DNA of 64,000 nt from an uncultured Desulfovibrio sp. (GTDB lineage Bacteria > Desulfobacterota > Desulfovibrionia > Desulfovibrionales > Desulfovibrionaceae): NCBI GenBank assembly GCA_913063155.1, contig CAJXYU010000008.1, positions 1 to 64,000 on the forward strand. The letters are read 5' to 3'. Shown piece after piece: positions 17,750 through 26,470 of the stretch (within the stretch, counting starts at the first letter, position 1; every line of letters starts with the position of its first letter). The translations under genes and the position numbers were made by a program. A model generated the notes under the pieces. That model was given only the letters and a program-made list of their open reading frames with translations, made no database searches and was not told where the DNA came from.

Positions 17750-19540
17750 TTAACAGACACTTTCGGATTCATCTTTGGTTTCACGGAATTGCATGGAATA
17801 GAGATTTGCGTACAGTTCACAACGCCCCAGAAGCTGCTCATGGTTACCCACGTCCACGATACCGCCCCCCTGCATGACCACAATGCGGTCGGCATTGATG
17901 ACCGTGGATAAACGGTGGGCGATGACGATGCTGGTGCGGTCCTTCATGAGGTTGTCCAAAGCTTTTTGCACAATGCGCTCGGACTGGGTGTCCAGGGCGC
18001 TGGTGGCTTCATCGAGGATGAGCAACGGCGGGTTCTTCACCAGGGCGCGGGCAATGGTGATACGCTGTTTCTGGCCTCCCGAAAGGCGGGTGCCGCGCTC
18101 GCCGACCACGGTGTCGTATCCCTCGGGCAGTTTCTCGATGAACTCGTGGGCAAAGGCGGTCCTGGCAGCCTGTTCAACGGCCTCCATGTCCACCTTTTCC
18201 TGCCCGTAGGCAATGTTCCGCGCCACCGGCGCATTGAACAGAAAGGCGTCCTGGGAAACCATGCCCATGTTCAGGCGCAACCTGCCGAGATCATAGTCGG
18301 AAAGCGTTACGCCGTTGATGCGGATCGCCCCTTCCTGCACATCGTAAAAACGGGGAATGAGGTTGGCCAGCGTGGTCTTGCCCGAACCGCTGGGGCCCAC
18401 CAGGGCCACGCACTCACCTCGCAGGATGGTCAGACTGACATTCCTGAGTGCGGGAGTCGGGCAGGAAGCGTAGGAAAAAGTGATATCGTCGAGTTCAAGC
18501 CGCTCGAACTTATCGGGAAAGGCGAGCTCACCACTGGCCTCTACCTTGACGTCAGGTCCATCCAGCAGGGCAAAGACACGCTCGGCCGAAGCCAGTGATT
18601 TCTGGATCTGACGATTGGAATTGTCCAGCTTCTTGACCGGTTCGTAGAGCATGACCAAGGCGGCGATGAACGAAAAGAACGTCCCGGGAGAAGAGGTGCC
18701 GTCGATGACCTGCAATCCCCCGTACCAGATCACGAGACAGATCCCGATACCGCCGATCAGCTCCATCATGCGGGACGAGGCTTCAGACGCCATAACCTGC
18801 TTTTTGGATATGGTGACGATCTCGGCCGAATGTTCCTTGAAGCCAGTGCTCTCCTTTTCCTCGGTGTTGAAAGCCTTGATGACTCGAATGCCGGAAAGCG
18901 CCTCCTGAACCACGGAGTTGATTTCGGCAGCCTGAACGGCAAGGCGTCGGCCCAGCTTCCTGAGCCTTTTCCCGAAGTAGACGAAAGGATAAATGACCAG
19001 AGGCAGCACGATCAGCGCCCAAAACGCCAGATAGGCATCCTGATAGATGACCACGCCGATAAGGCCGATCATCTTGAGCACCTCACGCACGGCCATGACC
19101 ATGTGCGGCACGGATTCACGGATCCCCCCCACGTCTCCGAGGATGCGGGACATGAGCACTCCCACCCGGCTGGCCTCGAAATATTTGAACGGCAGGCCCA
19201 CAACCTTGGTGAACAAATCATTGCGCAATCGCTCCAAGACGCGATATCCCGCGATGCACATAAGATAATTCTGGATGAACCGGGCGTTGCTCTTGAAAAA
19301 AATGAGCCCGAAAATCCCGACAGGCACGAGCATGAGCATTTCCCGGTCCTTGTTGATGAAAATTTCATCAATGGCCGGCTTGATGAGGTAGGCGATTCCG
19401 GCGTCGCAGGCGCTGTACACCGAAGTCAGCACAAGCGCGACAAGAATGTACCATTTGTAAGGCTTGAAGTAGTCCCAACACCTGCGCAGCAGATATTTAT
19501 TCTCGAACTTATGGATATGTTCCAGGTTGTTTTCTGTCAT
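17750..19540 (-). CDS. msbA: Lipid A export ABC transporter (MsbA-like)
   Basis: A 596-aa half-transporter with six membrane segments in residues 20-320 and a C-terminal ATPase: Walker A GPSGSGKTT (near 387), LSGGQKQR signature, Walker B LLILDEATSALD and the H-loop AHRLSTV. Size, fold order and the FKYFEASRVGVLMSRI coupling region fit MsbA, which flips lipid A-core to the outer leaflet of the inner membrane. No clear ribosome binding site is seen before the ATG. A 292-bp gap with no recognisable gene lies upstream. Confidence 0.87.
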   Translation of the reverse strand: MTENNLEHIHKFENKYLLRRCWDYFKPYKWYILVALVLTSVYSACDAGIAYLIKPAIDEIFINKDREMLMLVPVGIFGLIFFKSNARFIQNYLMCIAGYRVLERLRNDLFTKVVGLPFKYFEASRVGVLMSRILGDVGGIRESVPHMVMAVREVLKMIGLIGVVIYQDAYLAFWALIVLPLVIYPFVYFGKRLRKLGRRLAVQAAEINSVVQEALSGIRVIKAFNTEEKESTGFKEHSAEIVTISKKQVMASEASSRMMELIGGIGICLVIWYGGLQVIDGTSSPGTFFSFIAALVMLYEPVKKLDNSNRQIQKSLASAERVFALLDGPDVKVEASGELAFPDKFERLELDDITFSYASCPTPALRNVSLTILRGECVALVGPSGSGKTTLANLIPRFYDVQEGAIRINGVTLSDYDLGRLRLNMGMVSQDAFLFNAPVARNIAYGQEKVDMEAVEQAARTAFAHEFIEKLPEGYDTVVGERGTRLSGGQKQRITIARALVKNPPLLILDEATSALDTQSERIVQKALDNLMKDRTSIVIAHRLSTVINADRIVVMQGGGIVDVGNHEQLLGRCELYANLYSMQFRETKDESESVC

Positions 19541-19832
19541 AGATGAATGATTTAAGGGATGTTCTCTTTCAAAGGATGATGGCGCCCGATGTGGGCGCTA
19601 GGAGTATGCCGGAACGACTGGAATGCGTCCAGCTGTTACTTTTCAAATGAATTACCGGCGTCTGTTTACCCCGTGAAGCAAGCCCTGGCAAGGTTGCGTT
19701 CTACCGAAAAGCCAACACCTACACGGCTTCACCTGAAACAAATTCCCTGCCGCCAAAGAACGCCCGACGCCCAAAAGGCGAAGGCGTCCCTTGGCTACGG
19801 CAGTCACGCAACCGAATTTTTCGGACGATTTG

Positions 19833-22190
19833 CTACCCCAGTTCCTGTTCAGTCCGACTGATAATCTCTTCCTGGTGATCCTTATCCAGGTCGACGAAGT
19901 AATCACTGTATCCCGCAACTCTCACCAACAGGTTGCGATATTCGTCCGGAGTCTCCTGCGCCTTGCGCAGAGTCTCGGTGTCCACCACGTTGAACTGAAT
20001 GTGGTGCCCCCCAAGGGTGAAGTAAGTGCGCACCAGCCCGCAAAGCTTGTCCAAGTCCCGGTCCGAGCTCAGGACGCTGGGCAGGAAACGCTGATTCAGC
20101 AACGTGCCGCCGGACTTGGCCTGATCCATCTTGCTGAGCGACTTGACCACGGCCGTAGGGCCATTCCGGTCCGCCCCGTGCGAGGGCGAGGTGCCGTCCG
20201 ACTCGGGCAGATGCGCCTTGCGCCCGTTGGGCGTGGCCCCGAGCATCTTGCCGAAGTAGACGTGGCAGGTGGTGGAAAGCATATTCAGGTGGTAGAGGCT
20301 GCCCTTGGTGTTCAGCCGCCCGTCGATTGCTCGGAAAAGGGAATCGTAGACCTTTTTCATGATGTCGTCGGCCCGGTCGTCGTCGTTACCGAAGAAGGGG
20401 GTCCGATTCCAGAGCAGCAGCCGCAGGGCCTCGGCCTCCTCGAAATTGTTCTTGAGCGCCGCCAGCAGTTCCGCCATGTCCAAACCGCCGCCAAAGACAT
20501 GAGTTTTGAGCGCGGACAGACTGTCGGTCACCGTGCCGATGCCGCAGCACTGGATGTAGTTGGTGTTATAGCGCGGCCCGCCGTCGTAGTAGTCGCGGCC
20601 CTTGTCGATGCAGTCACGAATGACCACGGACAGGAAGGGCGCGGGCGAATGCTTGGCGTACATGCGTTCAATGTAGTTGTTGACCCGTACCTTGAGGTCC
20701 ACCACGTATTCGAGCTGGCGGACGAAGGCGTCGTAGAGTTCCCCGTAGGTCTTGAATATCGTGGGATCACCGGTCTTCAAACCGACCTCGCGGCCCGTGA
20801 GCGGGTCCACGCCGTTGTTCAACGTCACCTCCAGTACCTTGGGCACGTTGAGATATCCGGTGAGAACATAGGCCTCCTTGCCGAAGGAGCCGGTCTCGAT
20901 GCAACCGCTGGTGCCGCCTTCGCGCGCGTCCTCCACGGACTTGCCCGCACGGACCTGCTCCATGACCACCATGTCCGTGTTGAACACGGACGGATAGCCG
21001 TAACCGCAGCGTATGACCCTGGACGCGACCTTGAGCAGCCGTTCGGGCGTTCGCTCGCTCACATGCACGCTGGGCTGGGGCTGCAGCAGATGCAGATCGT
21101 CCACCACTTCCAAAATGAGATAGGAAACCTCGTTGCTGCCGTCCGAACCGTCGCGTTTCAGACCACCGATGTTGATCTGGGTGAAATCGTTGTAGGTGCC
21201 GCTCTCCTTGGCCGTAACCCCCACCTTGGGCGGTGCGGGGTGATTATTGACTTTGATCCAGAAACAGCTGAGCAGTTCCTTGGCCGCGTCGCGGGTCAAG
21301 ACGCCGTCGGCAATGCCCTGCTCGTAGAACGGCCCGAGATGCTGGTCCAGATGGCCCGGACTCATGGCGTCCCAGCCATTCAGTTCGGTGATGGTTCCCA
21401 AATGTACGAACCAGTACATCTGCAGGGCTTCCCAAAAATCGCGCGGCTTGTGGGCGGGCACCCGGCGGCAGACGTCGGCAATACGCCGCAACTCCGCCTG
21501 GCGCACCGGGTCGTCGATTTCATCCGCCATCCGGTCGGCCAGCTCAGCATGGCGGACCGCGAAAAGCATGACTGCGTTGCAGGCAATGTCCATGGCCTTG
21601 AGCTGTTCGGCTTTGTCCGAGGCCTGCGGATCGTTCAGGTAATCCAGCCCTTCAAGCCTTTTGGCGATGCGCATCTTGAAGTCGAGCATACCCGTCTCGT
21701 AGATCAGGCCGTCCAGGGCGGTGTGTCCGGGGGCGCGCTGCTCCATGAACTCGGTGAACAGCCCGCATTCGTAGGCGGCCTTCCAGTCCTCGGGAACATG
21801 GTTGAACACACGGTCGCGCATGGACCGGCCCTGCCAGTAGGGAATGACCGTTTCCTCGTAGGTTTTGATATCTTCCCCGGTCACGTGGTAACGGGTCATG
21901 GTCCTGGAGTTGAGGATGCGCAGGTCCTCGGCCGTGTGGCAGGTCAACTCAGGGAAAGTGGGCACGGCCTTGGGACGCGGCCCGCGTTCGCCCACGATGA
22001 GTTCATCCTTGCCGATGTACAGGGTCTTTTTGGCGCACAGCTCATGAAAGAACCTGGCCCGCAGCACGGGCAGAGAATACTTGCCGTAGTTCTCCCGGTA
22101 GAACTCGGTTTCGATGACGGCCCGTTCTATGGAAATGGAAGGAACGGCTTCGAAGCTTTCCCTTTTGAGTCGTCCTATGCGTTCGTTCAT
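19833..22190 (-). CDS. hypD: Glycyl radical enzyme, trans-4-hydroxy-L-proline dehydratase-like
   Basis: A 785-aa glycyl radical enzyme. The radical Gly760 is in RVAGYSD and the thiyl Cys430 is in TSGCIETG. As I recall the Clostridioides difficile HypD residues (F152, H160, D278, S334, D339, F340, C434, E436, Y450), each falls on the same residue here with a constant offset of four: F148, H156, D274, S330, D335, F336, C430, E432, Y446. This argues for dehydration of hydroxyproline to pyrroline-5-carboxylate rather than PFL, glycerol or choline chemistry. GGGAGG precedes the ATG, which sits 1 bp after the activase stop. No pyrroline-5-carboxylate reductase gene is adjacent. Confidence 0.82.
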   Translation of the reverse strand: MNERIGRLKRESFEAVPSISIERAVIETEFYRENYGKYSLPVLRARFFHELCAKKTLYIGKDELIVGERGPRPKAVPTFPELTCHTAEDLRILNSRTMTRYHVTGEDIKTYEETVIPYWQGRSMRDRVFNHVPEDWKAAYECGLFTEFMEQRAPGHTALDGLIYETGMLDFKMRIAKRLEGLDYLNDPQASDKAEQLKAMDIACNAVMLFAVRHAELADRMADEIDDPVRQAELRRIADVCRRVPAHKPRDFWEALQMYWFVHLGTITELNGWDAMSPGHLDQHLGPFYEQGIADGVLTRDAAKELLSCFWIKVNNHPAPPKVGVTAKESGTYNDFTQINIGGLKRDGSDGSNEVSYLILEVVDDLHLLQPQPSVHVSERTPERLLKVASRVIRCGYGYPSVFNTDMVVMEQVRAGKSVEDAREGGTSGCIETGSFGKEAYVLTGYLNVPKVLEVTLNNGVDPLTGREVGLKTGDPTIFKTYGELYDAFVRQLEYVVDLKVRVNNYIERMYAKHSPAPFLSVVIRDCIDKGRDYYDGGPRYNTNYIQCCGIGTVTDSLSALKTHVFGGGLDMAELLAALKNNFEEAEALRLLLWNRTPFFGNDDDRADDIMKKVYDSLFRAIDGRLNTKGSLYHLNMLSTTCHVYFGKMLGATPNGRKAHLPESDGTSPSHGADRNGPTAVVKSLSKMDQAKSGGTLLNQRFLPSVLSSDRDLDKLCGLVRTYFTLGGHHIQFNVVDTETLRKAQETPDEYRNLLVRVAGYSDYFVDLDKDHQEEIISRTEQELG

Positions 22191-22191
22191 G

Positions 22192-23103
22192 TCAGCCTCC
22201 CACGCGGACGCTCAGTCCGTGTCGCTTGAGAATTTGAACGGCGTGGTTCACCCGGCCGTTTTCGGCTTTCGGAATCCCGAAACCTGGATATTCCAGCCCC
22301 AGCTTGGCGTACTTGCTTCGCGCCGCCGCATGGTACGGCAGCACATCCATTCGTCTCACTCCAGCCAATCCGGCCACGAACGCACCGGTGGCCTGGAGGT
22401 TGGCGTCAGTGTCGTTGATGCCGGGCATGAGGGGCAAACGCACAACCATGTCCACTCCGGCCGCGGCCAATGCCGCAATGTTGGCCAGGATATCCTCGTT
22501 TGACACGCCCGTGTACTTCCGGTGGACTGCGTCGTCCATGTGTTTGAGGTCGAAAAGAAAAAGGTCGGTCTCTTCGGCCACGTCCATGAGCACGTCCTGG
22601 CCGGCAAACCCGCTGGTGTCCACGGCCCGGTGCAGGCCCAGCCGCCCGCAAGCCGTGAGGAGTTTCTTGAGAAATACCGGCTGCATGAGGGGCTCGCCCC
22701 CGGAAAAGGTCACCCCGCCGCCGGTCTGATCGTAAAAAGGCATATCCTTGCGCACGGTCTCCATGACCGACTCCACAGTCTCCCCGCTGCCGGTGCGCTC
22801 GTGGGCCAGGGCCGGACAGATGTCCACGCACTGTCCGCAATTGGTGCAGGCCTCGGTATCACGGCTGACCCCCTGCCCCGTGACGATCAAAGCCCGCTCC
22901 GGGCAGCTCCTGACACATTCACCGCAGCCTACGCACCTCTCAGGCATGGTGACGACCTCGATGGCGGGGGACAGACCTTCGGGGTTGTGACACCAAACGC
23001 AGGAAAGCGGACAGCCCTTGAGGAACACGGTGGTCCGGATGTTGGGGCCGTCGTGGATGGCGTAGCGCTTGACCGCGAACACGGTCCCCTCTGTTTTTCG
23101 CAT
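22192..23103 (-). CDS. Glycyl radical enzyme activase (radical SAM)
   Basis: A 303-aa activating enzyme that installs the glycyl radical on the neighbouring dehydratase. It has the SAM cluster motif FLKGCPLSCVWCHNPEG, then two ferredoxin-type 4Fe-4S sets (RCVGCGECVRSCPERA and ACTNCGQCVDICP), TFSGGEPLMQ, and the usual barrel. I place the start at the ATG giving MRKTEGTVF, which matches how the family begins; an ATG at 23178 would add 25 residues including two extra Cys. Neither start has a well-placed ribosome binding site. Transcribed first in the operon with hypD. Confidence 0.9.
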   Translation of the reverse strand: MRKTEGTVFAVKRYAIHDGPNIRTTVFLKGCPLSCVWCHNPEGLSPAIEVVTMPERCVGCGECVRSCPERALIVTGQGVSRDTEACTNCGQCVDICPALAHERTGSGETVESVMETVRKDMPFYDQTGGGVTFSGGEPLMQPVFLKKLLTACGRLGLHRAVDTSGFAGQDVLMDVAEETDLFLFDLKHMDDAVHRKYTGVSNEDILANIAALAAAGVDMVVRLPLMPGINDTDANLQATGAFVAGLAGVRRMDVLPYHAAARSKYAKLGLEYPGFGIPKAENGRVNHAVQILKRHGLSVRVGG

Positions 23104-23197
23104 GACGTTCAATCGGATATCCTGTTTCCCATTGCATAAGCCGCACGTGAAGTGCCGGCAAGAAGCTTCATGAGCCATATGAAGGCAATTCTCTGGT

Positions 23198-23216
23198 GTC
23201 AGGAATTATTCCTGAC
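23198..23216. promoter_or_regulatory. 19-nt perfect palindrome upstream of the activase-hypD operon
   Basis: GTCAGGAATTATTCCTGAC is a perfect palindrome around one base. It lies in the divergent gap between the activase and the acyltransferase. It probably marks an operator; the regulator is not in the window beside it. Confidence 0.5.
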
Positions 23217-23375
23217 TTTTCGGAAAAACTAAAGAAGAAACCGAAGAAGCGTTTGTTATCCCCTGATAGCGCCCTGAAACCGGGAAAACAGGATCTTGTC
23301 GAAAGCCTTTACAGAGGCGCTGCGAGAGCGTAAACAGCCGTACACATTTAACGAATTATGTTTATAGGAAAAAAC

Positions 23376-24488
23376 ATGGACAACGAACGACTATACTTTT
23401 TGGACAACCTGCGCGCCGCCATCATCTTCACGGTGATCCTGCTGCACGTGTCCGTGTGCTACATGGCCTACGCGCCCTCATGGTGGTACGTGATCAATCC
23501 CGTGACCAGCGCATTCTTCACCTATGTGGTCATCCTGGTCGACATTCCCATCATGCCCGCCATGTTCTTCATCGCAGGGTACTTCGCCCTGCCTTCGCTC
23601 CAGCGGCAAGGGACTCCGCAATTTCTGGCCTCCAAGACACGCCGTCTTTTCGTGCCCTGGGCCCTCGGCGTGCTGTTGCTGGCGCCCCCCACCGCCTACA
23701 TGATCTATTTCTCCCGCAGCGTGCCCATGGACCTGATGACCTTCTGGAGCACCGAATTCTGGGGAAAGATGTTCCAACAGTCCATCTATTGGTTCTTGGG
23801 CATCCTGTTCTGGGCTTTCGTGGCCTTTGCCGCGATCTGCAAACTCGCACCGGTTCTCAAGCAGGCCCGGCAGGAGCTGAAAAAACCTTCCATACTACTT
23901 TATTCGGCCATCGTGATTTTCACTGCGCTGGGCTTCTACTTCGCCATTCAGTACTACCCTGTAGACCATTGGCGCGTCGGCTATCTGTTCACCTTCCAGC
24001 CCGAGCGGTTACCGCTGCTCATCATATACTTCGCCTTCGGCGTGTGGGCCTGGAAATGCGGCTGGTTCACCAAAGGAGGCTACATGCCCCGCAAACGGAC
24101 CTGGCTGTCATTGATGATGGTGACCGGCGCAGCCTACCTGATCATGAAACTCGGCTACGGCGCGCCTGCTGGAGAACTGTCCGGCAGAAAGGATCTGCTG
24201 GCCCCGGCCCTGACCATCTTCTGTCTTTGCGGAGTCATGGGCCTCCTGGCCCTGTTCAATTCCGTGGCCAACCGGCGCGGTCGTCTCTGGGCCTCCGCAG
24301 CGGACAATTCCTACGGCATCTACTATGTCCACGCACTGCTCGTGTACTGGACGGCCTATTTCCTCATCGGACTGGATGCGTCCATCTACGTCAAGGCCGC
24401 CCTGGCCTTTGTACTGGCGAGCGTGGTCAGTTGGCTGCTCAGCGCGGGCGTGCTGCGCAAGGCTCCGATGCTGCGCAGGATGTTCTAA
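23376..24488 (+). CDS. Acyltransferase family 3-like membrane protein
   Basis: A 370-aa protein with about ten membrane segments and the acyltransferase-3/OpgC signature: RLYFLDNLRAAIIFTVILLHVSV at the N-terminus with the conserved His, FFIAGYFA, SKTRRLFVPW and YYVHALLVYW near the C-terminus. Family members O-acylate membrane-bound or extracytoplasmic sugars. The ATG at 23376 has AGGA upstream; an ATG at 23358 lacks one. Single gene, ended by a terminator. Confidence 0.8.
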   Translation: MDNERLYFLDNLRAAIIFTVILLHVSVCYMAYAPSWWYVINPVTSAFFTYVVILVDIPIMPAMFFIAGYFALPSLQRQGTPQFLASKTRRLFVPWALGVLLLAPPTAYMIYFSRSVPMDLMTFWSTEFWGKMFQQSIYWFLGILFWAFVAFAAICKLAPVLKQARQELKKPSILLYSAIVIFTALGFYFAIQYYPVDHWRVGYLFTFQPERLPLLIIYFAFGVWAWKCGWFTKGGYMPRKRTWLSLMMVTGAAYLIMKLGYGAPAGELSGRKDLLAPALTIFCLCGVMGLLALFNSVANRRGRLWASAADNSYGIYYVHALLVYWTAYFLIGLDASIYVKAALAFVLASVVSWLLSAGVLRKAPMLRRMF

Positions 24489-24513
24489 CTCTCTGGCCTG
24501 AGAAGAAGAGACA

Positions 24514-24555
24514 AAAAACGGCTCATGAGAATACTCATGGGCCGTTTTCATTTTC
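24514..24555 (+). terminator. Intrinsic terminator after the acyltransferase gene
   Basis: AAAACGGCtCATGAG-aata-CTCATGgGCCGTTTT forms a long A/T-flanked hairpin. It is usable from both sides, between the acyltransferase (+) and the TetR gene (-). Confidence 0.75.
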
Positions 24556-24652
24556 CATAATACAGAAAAATAATCATACCAAGCCCAGTTGACGCGAACC
24601 AACGCTCCCTTCGCCGGCAGTGTCCCTGGTGATATTGAGTACGAGCAAATTT

Positions 24653-25246
24653 TTACAGCACCTCGTTGAGGATGTGCAGCATGGCCTTGCGGCTCAGCCC
24701 GGCCATTTCCCGGCTTTCCTTCACGGAGGGCCTTTCCAGTTTGAATATTTCCAGAGCGCCGATCTGGTTCATTATATATCGGGCCGCCATAGTGATACTT
24801 GAGCCGCGCACTTCTGTGGCGAGGCGTTTCAGCTCCCTGCACAGCGCCCTGAAGAAAACCTCGTCCGCCTCAGCCAGCACCCGGCCGACCTTCGCATTTC
24901 GCCCGCCTTCGCACAACACCTCAAGATAGAATTGCATCTCTTCATATTCGCCAGTCTCGAAGATCGCATCCAGAATCACATCCACCATGCCTTCAAGGGA
25001 ATCGACGTGAGTCAGGACCTCTGCATATTTCCGGGATTCTTCGAGTTCCTGCTGCGCGAAATGAAGAACAATCTCATCCTTGGACCGGAAATAATGATAG
25101 ACCGTTCCGGGACTCAACCCGGCTGCCTTGCAGATATCCGCCATGCTCGACTGGTGGAATCCTCTTCTGGAAAAACACTCTCCGGCAGCCTTGAGAATCT
25201 CCGCTTTGCGGTGCAGCGTTCCTTCCTTGTCTACCTTTCTCGCCAT
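24653..25246 (-). CDS. TetR family transcriptional regulator
   Basis: A 197-aa repressor. The N-terminal helix-turn-helix (about 14-60) reads ILKAAGECFSRRGFHQSSM, ADICKAAGLSPGTVYHYF; the C-terminal ligand domain is helical. It is divergent from the ABC-type membrane gene, and two nearly identical palindromes fill the shared 114-bp gap, so it very likely represses itself and its neighbour. TetR regulators beside membrane transport genes often sense the exported or toxic compound. Confidence 0.9.
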   Translation of the reverse strand: MARKVDKEGTLHRKAEILKAAGECFSRRGFHQSSMADICKAAGLSPGTVYHYFRSKDEIVLHFAQQELEESRKYAEVLTHVDSLEGMVDVILDAIFETGEYEEMQFYLEVLCEGGRNAKVGRVLAEADEVFFRALCRELKRLATEVRGSSITMAARYIMNQIGALEIFKLERPSVKESREMAGLSRKAMLHILNEVL

Positions 25247-25259
25247 ACCCCTCCCTTTC

Positions 25260-25277
25260 TTCGAATGATCGTTCGAA
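25260..25277. promoter_or_regulatory. TetR operator 1 (proximal to the tetR gene)
   Basis: TTCGAATGATCGTTCGAA is an imperfect 18-nt palindrome. It is almost the same as the second copy 59 bp away, and lies 14 bp upstream of the TetR start. Confidence 0.75.
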
Positions 25278-25282
25278 TTTTA

Positions 25283-25288
25283 TTGACA
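25283..25288 (+). promoter_or_regulatory. -35-like element for the ABC-type membrane gene
   Basis: A consensus TTGACA lies between the two TetR boxes. The -10 region that would follow near 25306 is poor (TCAAAC), so the promoter call is partial. Confidence 0.35.
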
Positions 25289-25318
25289 CGCCTTTTTGCA
25301 CCTGTCAAACGGAATTCA

Positions 25319-25334
25319 TCGAATAATCATTCGA
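25319..25334. promoter_or_regulatory. TetR operator 2 (proximal to the membrane gene)
   Basis: TCGAATAATCATTCGA matches operator 1 at 14 of 16 positions. It lies 27 bp upstream of the membrane gene start, placed to block its transcription. Confidence 0.75.
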
Positions 25335-25360
25335 ACAACAGAAGATACGGAGCACAGGTA

Positions 25361-26227
25361 ATGGATAAAGACAAGGATATCAATCTATCCAACATATTTG
25401 CAGCCTTCAGGTTACGCATAGGCGTCACATGGATCCTCGTTCTTCTGGAAACCGTCGGCCTGACCATGATCCCCCTGGCCATGGGCGTAGCCATCGACGG
25501 CCTGCTTGGCGGAGAGCACCAGCAGCTCTTCTGGCTCGGCGGCCTGCTGGTGGCCTTGACCATCCTTTCGGTGCTGCGAAGAATATACGACACCCGCGTC
25601 TACGGCACCATCCGAGTTCGGCTGTGCACAATCCTCGATGCCCAACAACAGGGGCAGGACGTGTCGTGCAAAAACGCGCGAATCGACATGGGCCGTGAAC
25701 TGGTGGATTTCATGGAAGAAGAATTGCCCAACCTGATCACGGCGGTGGTCCAGATTGCCATCACCCTCGTCGTCCTGGCCGCCTACGACTACCGCCTCAT
25801 GCTCTCCGCCGTCGCCATGACCGTTGCGGTTGTGGTCACCTACAGCCTTTTCCACTGGGCGCTCTTCCAATGCCATGCCGGATTCAACGGCTGCAGGGAG
25901 CTGCAGGTCTCGATACTGGCAACCGGCAGGCCACAGCGGCTCCTGGCTCATCTGCTGGCGCTCAGGAAATGGGAGGTTCGCATATCCGACAGGGAAGCCC
26001 TCCTGTACGGCTGCATCTTCCTCGCAGTAACGGCTTTCATCCTCTACAACCTGTATCTGAGCGCCTTCCTGGACAATGCCACGGCCGGACGCCTGTTCAC
26101 CATCCTCAGCTATTCCTGGGATTATGTTGAGGCCGTCATCGCTCTTCCCGCGACTCTGCTCTTCTTCACGCGCATCCGGGAAATAACCCGAAGGGTCATG
26201 CAACCGACCAGAAGCACAGGCAATTGA
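25361..26227 (+). CDS. ABC transporter six-TM-like membrane protein without ATPase domain
   Basis: A 288-aa membrane protein resembling the ABC_membrane_3-type transmembrane region: WILVLLETVGLTMIPLAMGVAIDGLL at the start, DMGRELVDFMEEELPNLITAV in the middle, about six hydrophobic segments. There is no nucleotide-binding domain in the protein or next to it. The start at 25361 has AGG six bases upstream and removes a long unrelated N-terminal extension. Controlled by the divergent TetR gene. Either it works with an ATPase encoded elsewhere or has a non-ABC role. Confidence 0.75.
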   Translation: MDKDKDINLSNIFAAFRLRIGVTWILVLLETVGLTMIPLAMGVAIDGLLGGEHQQLFWLGGLLVALTILSVLRRIYDTRVYGTIRVRLCTILDAQQQGQDVSCKNARIDMGRELVDFMEEELPNLITAVVQIAITLVVLAAYDYRLMLSAVAMTVAVVVTYSLFHWALFQCHAGFNGCRELQVSILATGRPQRLLAHLLALRKWEVRISDREALLYGCIFLAVTAFILYNLYLSAFLDNATAGRLFTILSYSWDYVEAVIALPATLLFFTRIREITRRVMQPTRSTGN

Positions 26228-26383
26228 GGCAGAGCAAAATGTCTCGACGGATCAGCTGAAGTTGTGTGCCTGATAACACCGAGAAAAGCGGCTCATGCTC
26301 TCGAACCGTCTTCTCTCCCCTTCAAATCCCATTATAATTTTCCTGCCGCGTGCCTCATCACCCCCGACGGAACCCGCAGTCGA

Positions 26384-26412
26384 TTGAATTAGTCCAACCT
26401 ATATTGTATACA
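26384..26412 (+). promoter_or_regulatory. Sigma-70-like promoter for the histidine kinase gene
   Basis: TTGAAT (26384-26389) and TATACA (26407-26412) with a 17-bp spacer, about 59 bp before the start codon. Confidence 0.45.
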
Positions 26413-26470
26413 GGCATACGGTAATCTTGGGTTCGCATCAGAAAGACATCCAAAACAGAAGGCAAACACG

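Noticed and set aside
19791..22229. An 812-codon plus-strand frame opposite the glycyl radical enzyme
   Set aside because: A mirror of a GC-rich gene: the minus strand carries complete catalytic motifs and an SD-led start.
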